From: Rugalucina vietnamica
Taxonomy: Eukaryota > Mollusca > Bivalvia > Lucinida > Lucinidae
NCBI GenBank assembly: GCA_964017185.1
Contig: OZ024873.1
Location: 47,230,760 to 47,294,759, forward strand
Reading direction: 5' to 3'
DNA: 64,000 nt
In this document: in pieces, positions 1 to 11,160 of the stretch
Layout of the letters: each line of letters starts with the position of its first letter
Numbering within the stretch: position 1 is the stretch's first letter
The notes under the pieces: generated by a model
Database searches by the model: none
Told to the model about the DNA's origin: nothing
The model's input: the letters and a program-made list of their open reading frames with translations, nothing else
Position numbers and translations under genes: made by a program

Positions 1-470
1 GCAGGGAAGGTAATGGCCTCATTATTTTGGGATATTTAGTTGGTAATCATGATTGATTATCTTGAACAAGGTCGCACGATAAATGGTGCATATTATGCAG
101 CAGAATTGAGGCGTTTGCGCCAGGAAATTGCAAAACAGAGGAGAGAAAAATTGACTCGAGGCGTTTTGCTCTTGCAGGACAATGCGTTTGCTTACACGTC
201 ACAAGTTACCATGACTGCTGCGACTGAATGCGGATTCGAGGTCCTTCCTCACCCTTCATATTCTCCTGATGTGGCCCCTTCTGACTTCTATCTGATCCCA
301 TAATTGAAATCCAACCTTCGTAGAAGCAATGAAGGCGTCATAGCGGCAGTGAACGAGTATTCGGCGGTCCAGTAAAATGACTTCTATTTGGAACGGGTAA
401 GCAAGCTCGAACAGAGATGGACTAAGTGCATTGCCTTGAAGGGGGATTATATTAAAAGGTAATCACCAGA
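1..470 (+). pseudogene. mariner (Tc1/mariner) transposase C-terminal remnant
   Basis: The reading frame from about 40 to 303 contains the block LLLQDNAFAYTS followed by HPSYSPDVAPSDFYLI. These match the last two parts of the mariner catalytic core: the second Asp region and the H-P-x-Y-S-P-D-x-A-P-x-D signature with the third acidic residue. The frame stops at 301-303, but in-frame similarity resumes to about 460 (a tail of the type seen in SETMAR-like transposases). The N-terminal DNA-binding half and first catalytic Asp lie outside the window or are lost. It is a dead fragment. Superfamily assignment is firm; the subfamily is not. Confidence 0.8.
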
Positions 471-559
471 TTTTCATTCCCTGATAATCACAAGCACTTG
501 AGGCTTAGAACTTTCTGATCACACTTCATATTGACCATTTTGTGACAGCATTAAACTCA

Positions 560-1762
560 GTCAACACAAATGGATAGAGTAAACATGATTGTAATTAAAA
601 AAAAAACAAATGTGCTATTGAATTATGGCTCAACATGCATATTGTTTTCGATTTTTATTACAGCCTCCGGTTGTATTAACTCATTTAAGCATGTCGTCCT
701 TTTATGGGACATAGGCAAACAGTAAAGCCCAAGATGGGACACCGCAGACACGCGACGTCCCATCTGCGGCTATTATGTTTGCTTAAAAGAATTTCATCGA
801 AAAATGGGATGCAATTTCAAAATCACCCCTGATGCCTCTTATAATGACAATGGACTCAGCCAAGTGATAACAGTAGGAAAGTCCATTCGTCATAATAGGG
901 TAAAGGAGACGTAGAACTGGACCGCCTCCAATGAACTAAATGATTTCGAAATACGCGTATTAATTTGAAGAAGTGCATTGTCGCCAAATGATTTGAATGG
1001 CATTGTAATAATGTACTTGTATAAAAGACGTTGAATTAATTGTTCATCTTTTTGGCCCGTATTCCACGTAAACTATTTGCAAAATGCCTAAGTTTATGCA
1101 ATTCCAATGCTTCATTACCAGGCATTTTGTTCAATTTTTTTTCCTGGGGGCCCCAGGCAATACATAATTAATGATTGCTTTGAAACAATAATTATTTTAA
1201 CGTTGCAGTACATCAGTCATGTGGAAAATATTCAGACAAAGCAAAGAGCGCGAGTTTTAAAGCTAAAGTGAATCATCCGAAATGGAATAACAGACTTTAC
1301 GGCAAGTGCCGGATAAACTATCGCAGTCAATACATTCCGGAAGAGGAAGGTCAAACAAAATTTATTGTATCATGGTAAAATTGCCAGCCATCACTTTCTA
1401 GAGTATAGCGATGTACCTGAAGGAAGCACACAACAACACAGAACGTTCACCTGCTCCAAATAATTAGCTAATCCTTTGCATGTTCACAACATTGTATTTG
1501 TAATATTTACGTTGTACTAATTGAATAAAATATGTTTAAACTAAAACTAATTAGCTGGAAAGAATTTCATATAAATCACTGACCTAGAACAGTCATCTAC
1601 TGTGGACCATTGGAGTCTTATAAACTAAAGACGACATGCTTAAATGAGTTAATACAACCGGAGGCTGTAATAAAAATCGAAAACAATATGCATGTTGAGC
1701 CATAATTCAATAGCACATTTGTTTTTTAATTACAATCATGTTTACTCTATCCATTTGTGTTA
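560..1762. mobile_element. 1.2-kb element with 135-140 bp terminal inverted repeats (family Z, long form)
   Basis: Bases 560-699 and 1630-1762 are near-perfect inverted copies of each other, so the whole unit can fold back. No ORF of note lies inside. A smaller palindrome around 715-785 (GCAAACAGT...TGTTTGC with AGATGGGAC / GTCCCATCT) sits just inside the left arm. Bases about 695-905 are repeated in inverse orientation at 57395-57630, upstream of the SLC5 gene, so this belongs to a dispersed family. The right arm abuts a 5'-truncated SINE at 1763. Confidence 0.75.
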
Positions 1763-1978
1763 ACCACTCAGAAGGTCTGTGCCTGCCCAGGAAAAGTGGT
1801 TCAGGGAAAATCATCGAATATATATGGTTTAGTTGCTTTCTTTGGTAATATATTTTCAAGCAAATTTTGGGTGTCATGACATCCTACTGTTGGGTAGAAG
1901 TCCCATAAAATGGAGGCAAGGTCCCGACATGACCATTGCTGTTGACTGCGACGCTAAGCCACATCAAACAAACATACT
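1763..1978 (+). mobile_element. tRNA-derived SINE, 5'-truncated copy
   Basis: It carries the family's conserved parts in order: GCCTGCCCAGGAAAAGTGGTT (B-box side of the tRNA-like head), GTCATGACATCCT, GTCCCATAAAATGGAGGCAA and a tail near GACTGCGACGCTAAG. The first part of the head is replaced by the Z element that ends at 1762. Related copies appear at 7540, 8187, 9083, 12973, 19814, 30768, 37100 and 42052. Confidence 0.75.
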
Positions 1979-2004
1979 GTTGATAAATAATGCTTGGTTT
2001 ACAT

Positions 2005-2182
2005 AATGACATCCTTTCGGATTTGCTTGATTACTCCAGATGGTGATTATATTTTAAAGCACATTTCGCAATTTTGCATGTCACGATATCCAAATGTTGA
2101 AAAGATGTCCCATTAAAACGTACTAAAGTGACCAGAGTTATTGACTGGGACGTAAAGCAACAATTCAAGCGTACAATATCAT

Positions 2183-2227
<45 letters not shown>

Positions 2228-2228
2228 C
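2005..2228 (+). mobile_element. diverged SINE body followed by a poly(T) run
   Basis: A weak match to the SINE body ends in GACTGGGACGTAAAGCAACA at about 2143-2162. A pure T tract of roughly 45 bases follows (2184-2227). This copy is much older than the others. The long homopolymer has no coding meaning, and its length in an assembly is uncertain. Confidence 0.5.
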
Positions 2229-3430
2229 AAAAGGGAACTTGCTGGGATTCATCATAATGGCATCAGCTGTAAAAAGACAATAAGACATGCAAACTGCATC
2301 AGTATTAATCACGCCCGGTAAAGTGCAACCACCGCCGGTGGTCAGCGTAAAAAAGTTGATATACATCCGGTGGTCGTTTTGAACGTTTCCTGTTATTAGT
2401 TTTCGCGAGTTTGGTCGATGTGGAAGGTAAGATGTTTTTTGATCAAAAACGTATAATAAAAATCAAAGAATGTCAGGCTATCAGTTTTTTGCCGTTAAAT
2501 ATCTAGCCGAAGTGGTAGTTGAAAAAAAAAATAAACCGTTTTACTGCAATCCTTTCCGGCCCGTTTGATCGGTAGTGAAAACGAAAGTAGAATCTGGTCA
2601 AACACAGGTTAAAATACCCTGATCGTGCCTTTGCAAGCTTTCTGTAACAGTTAGTTAAATGAACAAACACTAAGTTAGCTTTTCAGACACAATTTTAAAA
2701 TATTTCAAGCTTTCCTTTCAACACTTAAATCGATTTTGTACCGGCGGTCAACTTGAAGTTGCGGTGGTCGTATTGATCAATGGGGATTACAATGTAAATT
2801 TTCATCGTGAGAGAAAGCCAGCAAAAATGCAACTTGGTGTCGTTTTCTGTTAGGGGGCACGGCAACATTAATGGAGATGCATTCTAGTCACAACCAAATC
2901 CAAATCAATGCCGTCGGCGTCCTCATAATTCAATTTCGTTTGTCCATTAACCATTCAGTCACATAGTTTAACAATATCTGATGTATTTATTACTAATTTT
3001 TGGTAACCCCAACAATACAAATACTACCTCATGCAAGATGCATTTAATTTATATACATAATTCGCATTGAATTTATATACATAATTCGCATTATATACAT
3101 TATTCGCATTGACTCGAGGAAAAACCACTAGAATAACAGTGTGGTCAATTTGCAAACTAGGTGGTCAATTTGACCTTAAAAATGAGCAAGTTTGAAATGA
3201 TTTACTGTCCAATTTGAAAAGTATTGAAGGACATGCCTGCTGTTTAATGTTGAGCAGGCTCAGTCTTGCAGATTCGACAATTATAGGAGTAACACTAAGC
3301 AAAGCGTTCATTGTGTTGTTCGTATGAAATCTATCTCCTGTTTTGCAATATCAATTCTTTGAATATGTAAAGGTGAATAATCACGTGGTTTATATCAATT
3401 TCAGACGAAATATTAAAGATCTTTCCTGCT
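2229..3430. other. no gene recognised
   Basis: AT-rich sequence without a supportable ORF or named repeat. The only local structure is a short direct repeat (TATACATAATTCGCATT and variants, three copies) at 3050-3115. Confidence 0.5.
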
Positions 3431-3434
3431 ACGT

Positions 3435-4310
3435 TTAACAGACATATAATTTAAAACTTGTTTCACATGTTCTACAAATGCAATCAGTTAAATTTATACC
3501 TGGAAGTAATTTTTGAAAATGCTGAAGCAATGATTCCTGTTCTTGTCTGTCAATGAGATGAAAATACCTGTTTTCAGACTTACCACAAACTACACATGGT
3601 CCACAATCTTTGCCAGGGTGATGACTATCACCCTTACGTTTCCTACCCCTGACCCCACCATCAAGTTTAAAATACATCACAATATGTTCAGCCATGATTG
3701 TTTATCAATATACTGTCCAGAAACCTTTCTAAAGTACAAATTTCGAGAGGATACGCCAGTTTTGTCGGAGACAAAGTTGTAAACTGCTAACATTGGTACT
3801 TTTTCAATATTGTCTGTATACACTTCAGTTTTGTCACAATCAGATGAAACTACAGAAATATCTATTTTTACTAGAAAAGGTCTTGTCAGCTACACCTAAA
3901 TTACTTGTCAACAAATCTGCATCTTCATGGCATCTTTTCAACAAACAGTTCTGTTTTGTTTTTTGTTGTTTTTTTTTTGTTTTTTTTTTTGTTTTTTTTT
4001 TTTAGAGTTTTTGCCTTAAATTTTGATTTTTGTTTCATTTGTTTTTACTTCAATGGATTTTTCTTGAAAGGTTCGGTCAATAACAACACCTGTAAGCTGA
4101 TCTTCATTTTGAGTTTCATTACTTTCATTTAAATCAGATTCATCTAGAAGTAAACAAAAGCGGTTCATTATTTCTATCCGATCAGAAGAAATCACTTGAC
4201 GCTGACTATAATCTTCACTTTGACTTGGTGTGTACCTTGAATGACTTTTATTTTTGATTAATGGCTTTTTATAAATACGTCTGTGCTTTCTTTCATTCCG
4301 CTATTTTGCT
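3435..4310 (-). pseudogene. broken zinc-finger ORF, probably from a mobile element
   Basis: Three - strand pieces read as one degraded gene. The upstream piece (about 4310 to 4040) is acidic and polar (RYTPSQSEDYSQ, then LLDESDLNESNETQNEDQ). The middle piece (about 3890 to 3700) contains DKTEVYTDNIEKVPMLAV. The last piece (3695 to 3435) has a basic stretch GRKRKG followed by a C-x2-C ... C-x2-C finger (CVVC and CRTC about 45 residues apart, with RYFHLI between). The pieces are in different frames and are separated by T-rich expansions at 3960-4003. I do not recognise the family. The finger resembles N-terminal fingers of transposon-encoded proteins, which is an inference only. Confidence 0.45.
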
Positions 4311-4426
4311 CAAGCTCACTCACTCGCACTTCCAAGCATAATACAATACGCATAGATCGAAAGCAGTTGAACATTGTACTGTATCTCTATTTATACAACT
4401 TCGACGCTTATTTCTTGTGCGTGACG

Positions 4427-4468
<42 letters not shown>

Positions 4469-4978
4469 GCCGTTTTATATCCAGTGAATAGACGTACTTA
4501 CTCGAAACGTTTTAGTACAATAGGATAGCTGTTGACACACTGAGCTTCTAGCTTCTGACTTCTAAAGAATCGGGGCATGAAATACCATAATGCGTCTGTA
4601 GTGAAGAATAACGACGATTTGAAAACAATAGGCTGACGTCAACAGATAAACGCGATCACTAAGGGCGTTGACAAGCGGTATTTTTCAAATCATTTTGAAC
4701 GATTTCTTTAGTTTAGACAGCCGGCCACTACTTCATGTCACCTGTTTTCAAATCGCATCACTCATGAATGTTTTCGTTGCAATTTTGTAATACACGAGCT
4801 CGTACACAAACGTCATTGCAACGTCATAGGAAACATGCTACAAAACTTTAATTTTGGTCGATTGTTGCTTACTGTAAATACTCATTAGCTATATCACTTA
4901 AGACTTCATCAAATTGATCCTTTTTCAAGAGACTGGGGTTTAAAATCTTTCACGTTTCTTTTGATAATAAGTATAATC
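4311..4978. other. no gene recognised; poly(T) run
   Basis: Contains a T tract at about 4430-4464 and otherwise unremarkable AT-rich sequence. Confidence 0.5.
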
Positions 4979-5023
4979 CCAGATCGCAGGTGAGCGTTTA
5001 TAAGAGAATTGGTCCTGTGGTTG
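4979..5023 (+). mobile_element. right-end remnant of a P-family element
   Basis: CAGGTGAGCGTTTATAAGAG followed by ATTGGTCCTGTGGTT is the right terminus of the larger elements at 30829, 35101 and 41497. The rest of the element is missing here. Confidence 0.6.
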
Positions 5024-5145
5024 CACATGCCAGACTAATTTTGCTTTTTTAATCTACGGAACTCATTACGTACAATAACCAGACCATATTTATATAATCA
5101 TTCGGAAAATGTAAAACGCTATGACATTTCCTGTAAAGTGATTTA

Positions 5146-5354
5146 AGTCGCCTCGTGAGAAAACCAACAATCTGCAAATGCGAAAACAAAGGCACAGATC
5201 AGCTTCGCAGTAACTGCGAAGCTGATCAGCGCCTTTGTTTTCGCTACTCGGATAGTACAATTTCCTCCTCTACTTAACCCCAAACTTTCATGCTTCTAGC
5301 CTGCTTCTGTAGCTGTACAGGCCGGTTTAAGTCAGACCTGTTCGGAAGGCGGCT
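5146..5354 (+). mobile_element. M1 MITE (TIRs plus internal palindrome)
   Basis: The ends are GCCTCGTGAGAAAACCAACA on the left and a degraded GGCGGCTC on the right. Inside, 5189-5245 form a near-perfect hairpin built on GATCAGCTTCGCAGTAACTG / GCGAAGCTGATCAGCGCC, flanked by AAAACAAAGGC and GCCTTTGTTTT. Five other copies share both the TIRs and this off-centre palindrome. Confidence 0.75.
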
Positions 5355-5926
5355 CATTTGAGGTGTAACTTAAGATGTCTTCTAAAGTTTTTATGACAGT
5401 ATTACAGCACCAGCTGGTAAGAAATAATTACGCGCAATTAAAGATGAATATTGTGTCATCCAGGGATTTCTGGATATGAGATATTAGCTAGAGAAAATGA
5501 CAAAGAACTGTCGAAGCCTTACAGGAGGACCTGTCATTCTGTGACAGTTTAATGCCGTATATCGCCCCATCCTCAACCACAAAAATTGTGAATCAATAGC
5601 CAGAGAATATTTTACTGCGATTATCATTCATTTATTACATGACACGAAATCTTTTAAAGCAAGCAACCGGACATTAAAATCAGACCACCACGGGCCTACA
5701 AGTTCGGCTTTAAAAAGACAGACTCCTAAACATTACGCTGCAGACTGGCCCAAAGTTAACAAGTCAATTTACCTACGGTTATATCTATCAACATCTTATT
5801 CATATGATGGCGTAATCATTCTTGAATATGTTCGGCTCAACTGTGATTTAATTAGCTACCTTTTTGTCATGCAGTTACCCAAATTGCGGATGTAGTCACT
5901 GTAACATTTTAATTTAATTTTCATTG
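5355..5926. other. no gene recognised
   Basis: No coding signal or named repeat seen. Confidence 0.45.
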
Positions 5927-7116
5927 TCTCCCCACTTCAGGGTCGGATGACATATTGTTTTTCCCCGTCTGTCCGTCCGTCTGTCCGTCACAAATCGTGT
6001 CCGCTCTATAATTTGAAAACCGTTAAAGATTTTTCAATGAAACTTGGTACACTTGTAAACCACGATGAGACGATGTGTCATGCACAAGAACCATAACTCT
6101 AGCTTGAGTATTTTTGGAGTTATTTTCCTTTGATTATTTTCGATACAATTTCGTGTCCGCTCCATAACTTGAAAACCGTTTAAGATTTTTCAATAAAACT
6201 TGGTACACTTATTAAGCATGATCAGACGATGTGTCATGCACAAGAACCATAATTCTGGCTTGAGTATTTTATGAGTTATTTCCCTTTGATTATTTTCCAT
6301 ACAATTTCGTGTCCGTTCTATAACTCGAAAACCGTAAGAGATATTTCAATGAAACTTGGTACACTTATAAAGCACGATGAGATAATGTGTCGTGTTAAAG
6401 AACCATAACTCTTTGCTTGCATATCTTTGGAGTAATTTCCCTTTAATTGTTTTCCATACAATTTCGTGTCCACTCTATAACATGAAAACCGTAAGAGAAA
6501 TTTCAGTGAAACTTGGTACATGTACACTTATAAAGCACGCATGCATAAGAATTATAACTCTTGCTTTCATATCTTTGGAGTTATTTCCCTTTGATTATTT
6601 TTTCCATACAATTTCATGTCCGCTCTATAACTTGAAAACCATAAGAAATATTTCAATGAAACTTGGTACACTTATAAAGCACGATGAGATGATGTGTCAT
6701 GCTAAGGAACCATAACTCTTGCTTGCATATCTTTGGAGTTATTTCCCTTTGCTTATTTTTCATACAATTTTGTGTCTGCTCTATAACTAAAAAACCATTA
6801 GAGATTTTTCAATGAAACATAGTACACTCATAAAGCATGATGAGACGATGTCTCATGCACAAGAATCGTTACTATTGCTATCATATCTTTGGAGTTATTT
6901 CCCTTTGATTATTTTCCATACAATTCCGTGCCCGCTCTATAACTTGAAAACCGTAAGAGATATTTCAATGAAACTTGGTACACTTATAAAACAGAATGAC
7001 AGGATATGTGATGCACAAGAACTATAATTATTGCTTGCATATTTTGGACATGCACGTAGAAAGGGGGGAGACATCAGTTTTCACATAGAAAACAAATTCT
7101 AGTTGTTATTCGGTTA
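5927..7116 (+). mobile_element. H element: Helitron-like element carrying a ~155-bp tandem array
   Basis: The left end reads TGTCTCCCCACTTCAGGGTC, followed by a GTCCGTCTGTCC pyrimidine run. Then come about seven tandem units of ~155 bp, each with CGCTCTATAACTTGAAAACC, TTTCAATGAAACTTGGTACA and GGAGTTATTTCCCTTTGATT. The right end has a hairpin GTTTTC-ACATA-GAAAAC, a short spacer and CTAG before a T. A 3' hairpin near CTRR is the Helitron hallmark, but the 5' TC end is not clean here. A second copy lies at 60302-61856. Several open frames in the array are artefacts. Confidence 0.65.
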
Positions 7117-7535
7117 TGGGAGTGTCCCTAAACATATGAAAATACCGTCCTTGGATGCTGGTTGGAACCCTATTTCTTTGCTGCACTTGCATACGGCCTG
7201 AGACAAACTCTGCTTTTTTTCGGGGGGGGGGGGGGGGGGCGAGGGGGTGCTGGTAATTCTGTGTCTCTGTTTTAAAGGCTTAAGCTATTTACACGAAAGC
7301 GCCGCGTGATTCTGACCCTGGAACTGAGATGATCTAGGGGGAATAACTATTTCTATTTATTCAAGTAGAAGAATTGCGGTGTTATCAGTGTTTGTAATAA
7401 TTTGTATTTCTTTGGTTTAACGACCAATGTTGTTTTTTAATAGCACACCCGAATGAGAAGTCATGTCCTTAGAAATGGATGGCTTTCAAACTAATAAGGT
7501 ATTTTATTTGAGGCTGTTTGGCGGTTCACTACGTA
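7117..7535. other. no gene recognised; poly(G) run
   Basis: Holds a G tract at about 7220-7238 and no coding signal. Confidence 0.45.
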
Positions 7536-7539
7536 TAAG

Positions 7540-7698
7540 CCTTTTTTGCCTAGTTGGATGGTTATATTTCAAGCACTTATTGGATGTCATGGTCATGACA
7601 TCCTCATTTTGGGTAAAAGTCCCATAAAATGGAGGCAACGTCCCGACATGACCTTAGCTGTTGACTGGGACGTAAAGCATCAATTCAAACAAACAAGT
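7540..7698 (+). mobile_element. tRNA-derived SINE, body and tail only
   Basis: Begins in the SINE body (GTTGGATGGTTATATTT) and runs through GTCCCATAAAATGGAGGCAA and GACTGGGACGTAAAGCATCA to a CAAACAAACAA tail. The tRNA-like head is absent, consistent with 5' truncation at insertion. Confidence 0.75.
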
Positions 7699-7751
7699 AC
7701 TTTATTCACGTTTAAAGCAGGAATTCAGGGCATAAGTATATAACTTCCACT

Positions 7752-7977
7752 CACCTGAGCCTCGTCATGAGGAAACCAACATTTTGCATATGTAAAAACA
7801 AAGGCGCAGATCAGCTTCGCAGTAAATGCGAAGCTGATCAGCGCCTTTGTTTTCTCTACACGGATAGTACAATTCCTCTTCTTTTTAAATCTAAAATTTC
7901 CAGTTTCTAGCCATCTTCTGTGCTTGAACATGCCGGTTTGAGTCGGAAACCATGTATTGTTGGTTTTCTCATGGCAC
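7752..7977 (+). mobile_element. M1 MITE
   Basis: Left terminus GCCTCGTCATGAGGAAACCA, right terminus TTGGTTTTCTCATGGCAC. The internal palindrome spans about 7796-7856 (AGATCAGCTTCGCAGTAAAT / GCGAAGCTGATCAGCGCC). Same orientation as the copy at 5146. Confidence 0.8.
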
Positions 7978-8186
7978 GTCTCATCTCTTTACTTTGGTGT
8001 ATGTTCTTGGTGAGGTTGCGAATGCCTGTAACTACAATGATACTAGTGCGTGGTCTTGATTTATCATGGTATTGTTTCAACAGTATGGAAATGTCTGGTT
8101 GTAATTTATTCAGGGTACATGTACCTATGTGTTTCGTTTGTTTGCAAGAAAAATGTCCCGTTTCTTCAGGAAACCATCTAGCCCTC

Positions 8187-8352
8187 TAAGGGTAGTCGGG
8201 TGGGCGAATATGAGACCTAAAGAAATAGATAAGCAAGTTAATTGTGCCCCCAGGCAAAGCTTGTACACCACTGACTAACCATCCGATTACTGAGTAACCG
8301 CTCTGGTCTGAGCCTGCCCAGGAAAAGTGGTTCAAGTCCATTCATCCATAGT
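8187..8352 (+). mobile_element. tRNA-derived SINE, head portion
   Basis: Contains CCTAAAGAAATAGATAAGC, GATTACTGAGTAACCGCTC and a B-box-like GGTTCAAGTC. The body and tail are missing. Confidence 0.7.
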
Positions 8353-8436
8353 TCTTGTGTGCTTCAGTTGTTTGCCATGACGCCCTGAATTGGTGACTTG
8401 GTGACAAGAGTATCGTTCCATAAATTCCAGCATGAT

Positions 8437-8542
8437 TACAAAAACTTCTCGCCCCCCCCCCCCCCCCCCATATACAGAGATTTTATTCAGCAGTAAAATT
8501 TCTTATTTTTGCTCAAAAGATAAATTGTGGGTTCGTTTAAGA
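8437..8542. repeat. F foldback family, half copy
   Basis: CATATACAGAGATTTTATTC, then TTTTTGCTCAAAAGATAAAT and TTGTGGGTTC match the dispersed F family at 39355, 41240, 48335 and 52196. A C-run at 8453-8469 precedes it. Confidence 0.5.
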
Positions 8543-8591
8543 TGTAAGGCCATAAATGTGTCTATAATCCGTCTTAACCATATGATTTAGT

Positions 8592-9072
8592 AAAAAGGCA
8601 CAAGGAGACAATGGTCAGGAAAAGGCACAATCAGAAAGAAATTCCCACTCCAAAAAACCCGAAGTGGGAAAAAACTAAATTGACAATTAGGTACTTATAC
8701 TTAGAAAACGTGAGCAGATTCAGATACCCGATCTTAACTAAAACTAAGAAAACGTACACAAGGTTCAAACAAACAACACAAAAATCCTACTCCAAAACAA
8801 ATAGACCCACAACAGAAGTATCGCCTTGGAACGATCAGTAGATATAAAATTACTGGGGGCTAAAATCGATTTTACAAGGTCCTAACCTCACCCTCACCTT
8901 CTGCAGTGGTTCACAACATTTAGTTAGTTGTTCGGTCCTCGTGGTGTTCGGTCCGCATGGTGAATCTCTATCATGTCAATGAATCATCAAGGACAAACAA
9001 ATCATGATAACCACTATGATGAATCAAAAACGAGGACTCACAGATTCAGTAAGCTGCCCGTCGATGGATACA
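8592..9072 (-). mobile_element. R element, 5'-truncated copy (3' UTR of an RT element)
   Basis: Read on the - strand, it ends at the family's fixed 3' terminus (CTTGTACC type, here at 8592-8605). It includes the conserved landmarks GGAACGATCAGTA, CTTCTGCAGTGGTTC and AAGCTGCCCG. It stops at about 9070, within the 3' UTR. Confidence 0.75.
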
Positions 9073-9082
9073 CTCGTGAATA

Positions 9083-9302
9083 TTTTGCTCAGACCGACCA
9101 TCTGATTACTGGTTAACCGCTCAAGTCTGAGCCTGCCCAGGAAAAGTCGTTTAGTCAAACCGTTAAATTAATTTTTGAAGCACATTTTGAGTGTCATGAC
9201 ACCCTAATGTTGGGTAAAAGTCCCATAAAATGGAGGCAACGTCCCGACATGGCCATTGCTGGAACGCACATTGTAAAGCATCAATTCAAACAAACAATTA
9301 TA
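9083..9302 (+). mobile_element. tRNA-derived SINE
   Basis: The tRNA-like head (ACTGGTTAACCGCTCAAGTC) is followed by the body (GTCATGACACCCTAATGTTG, GTCCCATAAAATGGAGGCAA) and the tail CAAACAAACAA. Confidence 0.8.
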
Positions 9303-9317
9303 GTCTGTTTATATAAC

Positions 9318-9372
9318 CGTTGACATGACCGTTGCTGTTGACTGGGACGTAAAGCACATATTCAAACAAAGG
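9318..9372 (+). repeat. second SINE tail fragment
   Basis: GACATGACCGTTGCTGTTGA and GGGACGTAAAGCACA repeat the tail of the SINE just upstream, as a short duplicated remnant. Confidence 0.55.
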
Positions 9373-9938
9373 TTCGTATCCCTGTCAATCAAAGGTTCGT
9401 AAAAAAGAACACTTTAACAGCAACAAATCACTTCTTCTTTGTGCCATAAACAAGCTTTTTGCCATCCAATAGCACAAAGAATAACAAACAAAAACTACAT
9501 TTAATAAAAGATTTAGATTTTAAGAATGGATCTACGACCGTAATTATTATTTTCAAGTGACAAGTGAAGGAACAAAGAATAAATGAATATTTGAAAGACG
9601 TTGAATGACTGTCTGAACTAATAAGCAATCGGTTCGTTAATGAATGAATGAATGAATGAATCAATCAATCAACGGACAAACGGATGTATGAATGAATGGC
9701 TATGCAACAGTGTTAAAATATATTATATTGTAGTAGACTCACGTCACAGATTTAAAATATAAATACAAGTGCAGCTGTATGAACTAAATGAATGTTTTAA
9801 GTACATGTGTGTCATTCATATAAATTTATAACGATGCATCTCTACAATAAAATCCATACATACTCAAGTCTCTGAGGGCAACGATCTTTCACCTGAGTGT
9901 CAGGAAGTACAAACACTGGACAAAAGAAAAGTAATTGG
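9373..9938. other. no gene recognised; GAAT microsatellite
   Basis: An (AATG)n-type microsatellite at 9640-9672 is the only structure seen. Confidence 0.5.
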
Positions 9939-9944
9939 CGTTTT

Positions 9945-10500
9945 TACATTGCGGCCATCTTGTTCCTGGGTTTTGTATATACATATATGTATATAGAAAG
10001 AAAATACCATTCTCGCGAGATCTGACGATATCTCATCTAGATCTCTCGCATTTGACGCTTTGAATTATGGGATATAGCCAAAATCGGTTAATCCCGTTCA
10101 GTTCTCGCGAGAATCAATTAATAGATTTCTTGAATTTGCTGGACTAGAATGTATTTCTTTCATTCGAGCTGTGCATAGGTAAAACACAGGACGAAACATA
10201 AAGACAAAAATAAAATGTATGTAAAATTATATTAATATGATCTACATATAAAATGGATTCCAAAATGGATTCCATGGCGGACATTCCCAGCATGCAACGA
10301 GCCAAAGGCGACAGGTCAGTGTTATAGCGCTACCTGTTGGCGACAATGAAGAAAATACTCCTCTGGAGCCGCAGTACGTGGCGAGCCGTGATTCACCCCC
10401 GGTCTTTCTATAAATTGATAATTCCTGTTAGCCTCCGGGGGAAGCTCATAAAAATGACGTGTTTTTCACGTGCAGCATACGTGAAGTCGTGACGTCGCGT
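9945..10500 (+). promoter_or_regulatory. promoter-like cluster of transcription-factor motifs
   Basis: Within about 550 bp lie a YY1-like site (GCGGCCATCTTG, 9951-9962) and two exact TCTCGCGAGA palindromes (10011-10020 and 10103-10112; the motif bound by BANP/Kaiso-type factors in vertebrates). There is also a ZNF143-like TTCCCAGCATGCAACG (10284-10299), an E-box CACGTG (10467-10472) and CRE-like TGACGTCG (10490-10497). The region is locally richer in CpG than its surroundings. Such combinations mark TATA-less housekeeping promoters in animals. That mollusc factors use the same sites is an inference. Confidence 0.45.
10253..10314 (+). CDS. candidate first coding exon with splice donor, gene unknown
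   Basis: An ATG at 10253 opens a frame with three closely spaced Met codons (start MDSKMDSMADIPSMQRAKG). It runs to a consensus-like donor AG|GTCAGT at 10314/10315, leaving phase 2. It sits inside the promoter-like cluster. No following exon was found downstream, and the next coding scraps (12312-12890) are on the other strand. It could be a true first exon with a distant exon 2, a duplicated promoter fragment, or chance. Confidence 0.3.
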
Positions 10501-11107
10501 GATTCTACACTTGGTGATTGGATTTTATTTCTGCAGAATTTCATCATAAAACTGAATAATTAAATTGGTAAAAAAAAAAAAAAAAAAAAAAATGCTAAAA
10601 GATCTGAATTTCATTTACTGTGCGAAGAATAAATTCAAGCCACCTCTCCATGAAAAAGGTTTTATGTATTGAATTCTAATGTACATGATACGTCATTTAT
10701 ATGCATAGTATTTTGTACTCTACTGTATGTTTGCCAGATATTTCTCCATCAAGTCGCATCATGTCTAGTCTTTCTTGGCTTATTAGAATAATTTATGCTG
10801 GATTGGTTACTTTTAAGTCAGGTGAGGGCGCTGTACCGGCGGACATTGAAATCTTTACTTGTTTCATTTTTACCTTGTGTTCTTACTTTTATCATTTCTA
10901 TTTCCTTTGGCAAACGGGGAAATATCTGTGACGGTTCATTAATGTTGTGTGGAAATGTCACACAGTGGCTACTTTAAGCTATCTTTCCATGTTTTAACAT
11001 ATGCACATTGATGCAGGGTGATTTTCTTGCTGTTGTTCAATGATAGTGAGGCAATGATAGTGAGGTTTATTAATTCTTTAGTTTAGATCCAGGGTCCATA
11101 TTATTTT

Positions 11108-11160
<53 letters not shown>

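Noticed and set aside
2031-2366. 111-aa - strand ORF with a poly-Lys tract
   Set aside because: Generated by the poly(T) run next to a SINE relic.
3950-4010. Phe-rich ORF ends at 3793-4132 (+)
   Set aside because: Artefacts of T-rich expansion; the - strand reads as a degraded protein instead.
6392-7027. ORFs of 70-107 aa in the H array (also 60661-61436)
   Set aside because: They are translations of the ~155-bp tandem units and repeat with them.
5927-7116. CRISPR-like array of regular repeats
   Set aside because: Whole ~155-bp units are repeated without unique spacers, in a eukaryotic context; it is a satellite-bearing mobile element.
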